Source: Sinorhizobium garamanticum (GTDB lineage: Bacteria > Pseudomonadota > Alphaproteobacteria > Rhizobiales > Rhizobiaceae). Taken from it: 64,000 nt of DNA. The translations under genes were made by a program, and so were the position numbers. Shown here piece after piece: positions 60,523 to 64,000 of this stretch. Position 1 is the stretch's first letter. Each line of letters opens with the position of its first letter. The stretch spans positions 310,001 through 374,000 of the forward strand of contig NZ_CP120374.1 in NCBI RefSeq assembly GCF_029892065.1. Direction: 5' to 3'. Below the pieces are notes generated by a model that saw only the letters and a program-made list of their open reading frames with translations, had not been told where the DNA came from and did not search any database.

Positions 60523-63500
60523 TTAGAAGGGGCCGTCAATCAACTTCGAGACTTCCGATGCCGGCAGGGGGCGCGAGAAGATGTACCCCTGAACCTCATG
60601 GAACCCTTCCGCATTCACGATCGCCAATTGGTCCTCTGTTTCAATGCCCTCGATCGTCGTCGTCATGCCCAGGCTTTGTCCAAGACCGGCGACGGCTCTG
60701 ACGATCGCGAGAGATTCTTTGCCGTGTGGCAAGTCGCGGACGAAGGCCTGGTCCACCTTGATTTTATCGAAAGGGAAGCTTCTCAGGTAACCGAGGGACG
60801 AATAGCCTGTTCCGAAGTCGTCCATTGCGATTTTCACACCGAGGCTACGCAACTCCATGAGCAGTTGGAGATTGTGCTCGCTCTCGTCCAGCAAGACCGA
60901 CTCCGTTATCTCCAATTGCAAGCGGGCTGGATCGAGACGGGAGGCCGAGAGTGCATCGGCTACTGTCTTTACAAGGTTCCGATGCTTGAACTGGACGGGT
61001 GAGAGGTTGACGGCAATGCTGATATGTTCCGGCCAGCACGCGGCCTGGCGACAGGCTTGATCAAGAATCCACTTGCCAATCGGCACGATCAGTCCGGTTT
61101 CTTCAGCAATGGGGATGAAGTCGGAGGGCGCGATCATACCTCTTTCGGGACTGCGCCACCGTAAAAGCGCTTCGCAGCCTGTTACGCGGCGCGATCTCAA
61201 GCTTATCAGCGGCTGATAATGCAGTTCGAGCTCGTTCCTTTCCAAAGCGCCCCTGAGCGCAACCTTGACCTGCTGGTGCGCTTGCAATTGCGCATGCATG
61301 GCCATATCGAAGCGCTTGTAGGTTCCGCGCCCGCTTGACTTTGCATTGTAGAGGGCGATATCGGCCGCCTTGATCAATTCATCCGCGGTAGTCCCATCGT
61401 CCGGCGCAAAAGCAATGCCGACGCTCACCCCGACCGTGGCGCTAACGCTTTCTATGGTGAACGGCTCGCATAGCGTATCGATGATCCGCTGAGCGAGACG
61501 AAAGGCCTCATCATCGGTCCCTGCCAAGCGGTGTATGATCGCAAATTCGTCACCCCCGAGGCGCGCGACGATATCCGTGGCTCTCACAGATTGGACGAGT
61601 CGCGCAGACACCTGGCGCAACAAAGCATCGCCAGCGGGATGACCAAGCGTATCGTTGATGGCCTTGAACCCGTCGAGGTCTAGGCACAGCACAGCCATGC
61701 GGCCGGCGGCACCCATCTCGCTAAGGGCCCGATCGAAGCATTCGCGGAAGAACATCCGGTTCGCAAGTCCGGTCAGCATGTCGTGCCTGGCCAAGTGGGC
61801 CATCTGATTCTGGGCGAGTAACTTGTCCTCCTCGGCCCGGCGGCGCTCCGTTATGTCTCGGCAGAAAACTGAAATGCCGTCTTGCGCAGGAGAAGTAACC
61901 GCCTCGATCCATCGATCGAGGGACGACAAGTAACCCTCGAAGAAGGATCGGACACGGCGGTCCATGATCTCCTGGCAGTGCTTGGCAAAGTTTCCCTTCC
62001 TTTCCTTTGGGAACAGCTTCCAAAAGACTTTCCCCAGCGACTCATCCCCGATCCGCAAAAGCGTCTTGGCGTTCTCGTTCAAATAGCGGATACGCCACTG
62101 GTCATCGAGAAGCATGACGCTGTCCATGGTGCTTTCGAGAACCGAGGAAAGCTGATCAGCCGCGGCTTCGGCTCTCCTCTGCGCGCGGCTGATTTCTTCG
62201 CTGGCGCGCTTCGCATCGGTGATGTCGCGCCAGATCGAAAGCATTCTGACCGGCTTTCCTTCGCGCCCCATGATCGGGGCTGAGATCACGTCCATGCATC
62301 GTTCTTCGCCCCTGGCCCGTACGGTGATCTCGAAGCGACCTGTCTCGCCCGCTCTGACCTTTTCCCAGCCCGCCTGTACCTTTTGTGCGTCGGAAGCGTT
62401 GCCGACAACATCCCATGTCGTTTTTGTAAGCGGGGCCCCTTCCGCCAGACCGAAGATATGCCGGCCAGCTTTGTTCATAAGCAACGGCCGTCCTTCCAGA
62501 TCGAGTACGCGTACACAGTCGGGACTGCTGTCGAAAATGCTTCTGATGAACGCCTGCGCTTCCTGTTGAGCGATCTCAGCGGCTCGACGTTCCGTGATGT
62601 CGAGAACCGACCCCACATATCCGAGAAAGGTTCCATCGGCAGAAAAGCGGGGCTGACCGACATCTATCACCCACGCCCAGCTTCCATCGGCCCGCCGCAA
62701 CCGGTACTCGCTGCGGACGGCCTCTTTTCCTGCGGCCGCGCTGAAAAACGCTTGCTGCACTTTCTCCCGGTCATCGGGGTGGATCACATCCACCCAGCCG
62801 AAACCGAGCGCTTCGGCTTCCGTTTGGCCGGTGGTCTCCAACCACAAACGATTAAAAAAACTGGTGTCGCCCGCAGGGTCGGCCACCCAGATCATTACCG
62901 GGGCGTCGTCGGCGATTGCCCGAAAGCGCGCCTCGCTTTCACGCAAAGCGTCAATGGCTCGTCGCCTTTCGTCGATATCCTCCAGGACACCGTACCAGCG
63001 CACGATTTCTCCAACGCTATTACGCTTGGCGACTGCGCGGGCTCGGAACCAGTGGTGACGACCAGTTGCGGTCGCAAGCCGGAATTCGATATTGAGCGGT
63101 TCGCCGCTCGAAAGCGAGCGTTGCCATTGCGCGTTGACCATGGCGGCGTCCTGCGGATGCACGGCTTTTGCCCATCTACGTCCGAGCGTCTCTTCCTCAT
63201 GCAGTCCGGTAAATTCGGTCCATCGCGGGCCTACCTCCAACATCTCGCCCTGCGCGTCAGCCGTCCAAGGAACCTGGGGATGCAAGTCCACGAGAGACCG
63301 ATAATGCTCTTCACTGGCGCGCAGCGTTGCTTCGGTCTTACGAAGATGTGTGATGTCCACGATGGCGGCGACCAGGAACCTCTCTTCCGTCGCGCCGACC
63401 GGTATGCGCACGCAGCGTTTCTTGGTCAGCAGCGTCCGAGTGGCGCCATCTGGCGTCGTGATTTGCTCTTCGAGCTGGCGGTCCTGGCCGGTCGAAAGGA

Positions 63501-63735
63501 CGGCTCTGTCAAGCGCGACAATCCTATCGGCTTCCTCACCTGGCAAAAAATCATAGTCGGTGCGTCCGAGGAGCTCATCGCGAGTTCTGCCCAAAAGCGC
63601 GCATGCTTCGCTGTTTACGAAAGCAAATCGCGACGCCTCGTCCTTGACGATCACCGGTTCGGCGATCCCATCGACAAGATACTGAAAGAAGTCATGGGAC
63701 TTCTTCGGCGAACGTTCGGGGATCGGAGCGTTCAT
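60523..63735 (-). CDS. Multi-PAS GGDEF-EAL c-di-GMP protein
   Basis: The 1070-residue protein has no obvious membrane segment. It has five PAS modules (about 15-135, 140-255, 265-390, 395-515 and 525-640), several ending in the PAC-type DITERR or DIDERR, then GGDEF (about 650-805; RLGGDEFAIIH) and EAL (about 815-1060; CEALLRWRSPE, ITESVLLDE, DDFGTGYSSLGYL). Both catalytic motifs look intact. ATG 63735 has AAGGG 8 bases upstream; a TTG at 63804 in the same frame is less likely. PAS modules suggest a redox, flavin or haem input. Confidence 0.9.
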   Translation of the reverse strand: MNAPIPERSPKKSHDFFQYLVDGIAEPVIVKDEASRFAFVNSEACALLGRTRDELLGRTDYDFLPGEEADRIVALDRAVLSTGQDRQLEEQITTPDGATRTLLTKKRCVRIPVGATEERFLVAAIVDITHLRKTEATLRASEEHYRSLVDLHPQVPWTADAQGEMLEVGPRWTEFTGLHEEETLGRRWAKAVHPQDAAMVNAQWQRSLSSGEPLNIEFRLATATGRHHWFRARAVAKRNSVGEIVRWYGVLEDIDERRRAIDALRESEARFRAIADDAPVMIWVADPAGDTSFFNRLWLETTGQTEAEALGFGWVDVIHPDDREKVQQAFFSAAAGKEAVRSEYRLRRADGSWAWVIDVGQPRFSADGTFLGYVGSVLDITERRAAEIAQQEAQAFIRSIFDSSPDCVRVLDLEGRPLLMNKAGRHIFGLAEGAPLTKTTWDVVGNASDAQKVQAGWEKVRAGETGRFEITVRARGEERCMDVISAPIMGREGKPVRMLSIWRDITDAKRASEEISRAQRRAEAAADQLSSVLESTMDSVMLLDDQWRIRYLNENAKTLLRIGDESLGKVFWKLFPKERKGNFAKHCQEIMDRRVRSFFEGYLSSLDRWIEAVTSPAQDGISVFCRDITERRRAEEDKLLAQNQMAHLARHDMLTGLANRMFFRECFDRALSEMGAAGRMAVLCLDLDGFKAINDTLGHPAGDALLRQVSARLVQSVRATDIVARLGGDEFAIIHRLAGTDDEAFRLAQRIIDTLCEPFTIESVSATVGVSVGIAFAPDDGTTADELIKAADIALYNAKSSGRGTYKRFDMAMHAQLQAHQQVKVALRGALERNELELHYQPLISLRSRRVTGCEALLRWRSPERGMIAPSDFIPIAEETGLIVPIGKWILDQACRQAACWPEHISIAVNLSPVQFKHRNLVKTVADALSASRLDPARLQLEITESVLLDESEHNLQLLMELRSLGVKIAMDDFGTGYSSLGYLRSFPFDKIKVDQAFVRDLPHGKESLAIVRAVAGLGQSLGMTTTIEGIETEDQLAIVNAEGFHEVQGYIFSRPLPASEVSKLIDGPF

Positions 63736-64000
63736 GCCACTACCCTTGGACTGGGTGGCAACAGGCCCATATCGCAGTGGTCGAGCCCCCGCCAGGTTGT
63801 ACAACCTAGATTAACTCCTTTCGATGCGACTGGTTCCCCCACGCCGCCGTTATGACGGGTTATGAACCACCGGTCCTGGCGACTCGGACTCGGCTTCCAA
63901 AGCCTGATCGATTTCTTGGCCCACAAGCGTTTTGCGCCATTCGAGACGATGCGCAGGGTGAGCGTGCGAAGGTCGCCTTGGGCGTCGGAGCGACTTGGTA
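63736..64000. other. Right-edge segment, possible 3' end of a minus-strand gene
   Basis: A minus-strand frame open from the window edge ends at TAA 63850-63852 with the plausible tail EWRKTLVGQEIDQALEAESE and a short remainder. Another minus frame is also open, so coding status is uncertain. The 110 bases between it and the multi-PAS gene would hold that gene's promoter; nothing else was recognised. Confidence 0.25.

Noticed and set aside
1..64000. CRISPR array, tRNA or rRNA genes, insertion sequences
   Set aside because: No regularly spaced repeats, cloverleaf-like segments, rRNA sequence or transposase genes were noticed on reading; only dispersed palindromic repeats are present.

Overview
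The window looks like a replicon of a Sinorhizobium/Ensifer-type rhizobium, most probably a megaplasmid or chromid of the pSymB kind. The grounds are uniformly high GC coding, many sugar ABC transporters, dispersed rhizobial intergenic repeats, and a block whose products match the exs genes of Sinorhizobium meliloti: ExsH-like glycanase, ExsG/ExsF-like two-component pair, ExsE-like ABC transporter, and ExsD/C/B, which are QueE/D/C. The species call is inference from remembered family knowledge; no search was run.

Layout. 1-2.4 kb: 3' part of a QEGLA-motif (DUF1704) gene and an ATP-grasp glutathione-synthetase-like gene. 2.5-7.9 kb: ytfQ-ytfR-ytfT-yjfF galactofuranose-type importer plus a GntR/FCD regulator. 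8.1-15.5 kb: a second sugar operon on the minus strand (Gfo/Idh/MocA oxidoreductase, TIM-barrel isomerase, binding protein, two permeases, ATPase) divergent from a LacI regulator, with a perfect 16-bp operator between them. 15.7-19.4 kb: small secreted protein, site-2 protease with CBS domains, membrane protein, PDZ/S41 protein. 19.4-23.4 kb: divergent RbsC/RbsA-type permease and ATPase, epimerase and binding protein. 23.5-36.2 kb: exs-like block interrupted by an MFS/TetR pair, a hydrolase and an XRE regulator, and ending in queC-queD-queE led by a preQ1-I-type riboswitch. 36.5-40.3 kb: paoABC-type molybdenum aldehyde oxidoreductase. 40.5-42.7 kb: CHASE4-GGDEF-EAL protein. 43-52.5 kb: an unusual Flp/Tad pilus locus. 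52.6-59.4 kb: an alternative-function chemosensory operon (CheR-TPR, CheW, MCP, CheA-REC hybrid, CheB). 59.6-63.7 kb: LuxR-type response regulator and a multi-PAS GGDEF-EAL protein.

The most unusual part is the right third. The Tad locus encodes CpaE and a TadE-like pseudopilin as one continuous protein, with an intact prepilin-peptidase site at the junction, so the resident peptidase CpaA could release the ATPase from the pseudopilin. The locus has no secretin or CpaD, only a stand-alone CpaC-N-terminal-like protein, and two of its intergenic regions share a conserved sequence block. Immediately downstream is a Wsp/Frz-like chemosensory operon whose CheB carries a pseudo-receiver: the phospho-Asp is Glu, and the acidic pair and Lys are lost. 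With two c-di-GMP enzymes alongside, the region reads as a surface-attachment module, although a direct link between pilus and signalling system is inference.
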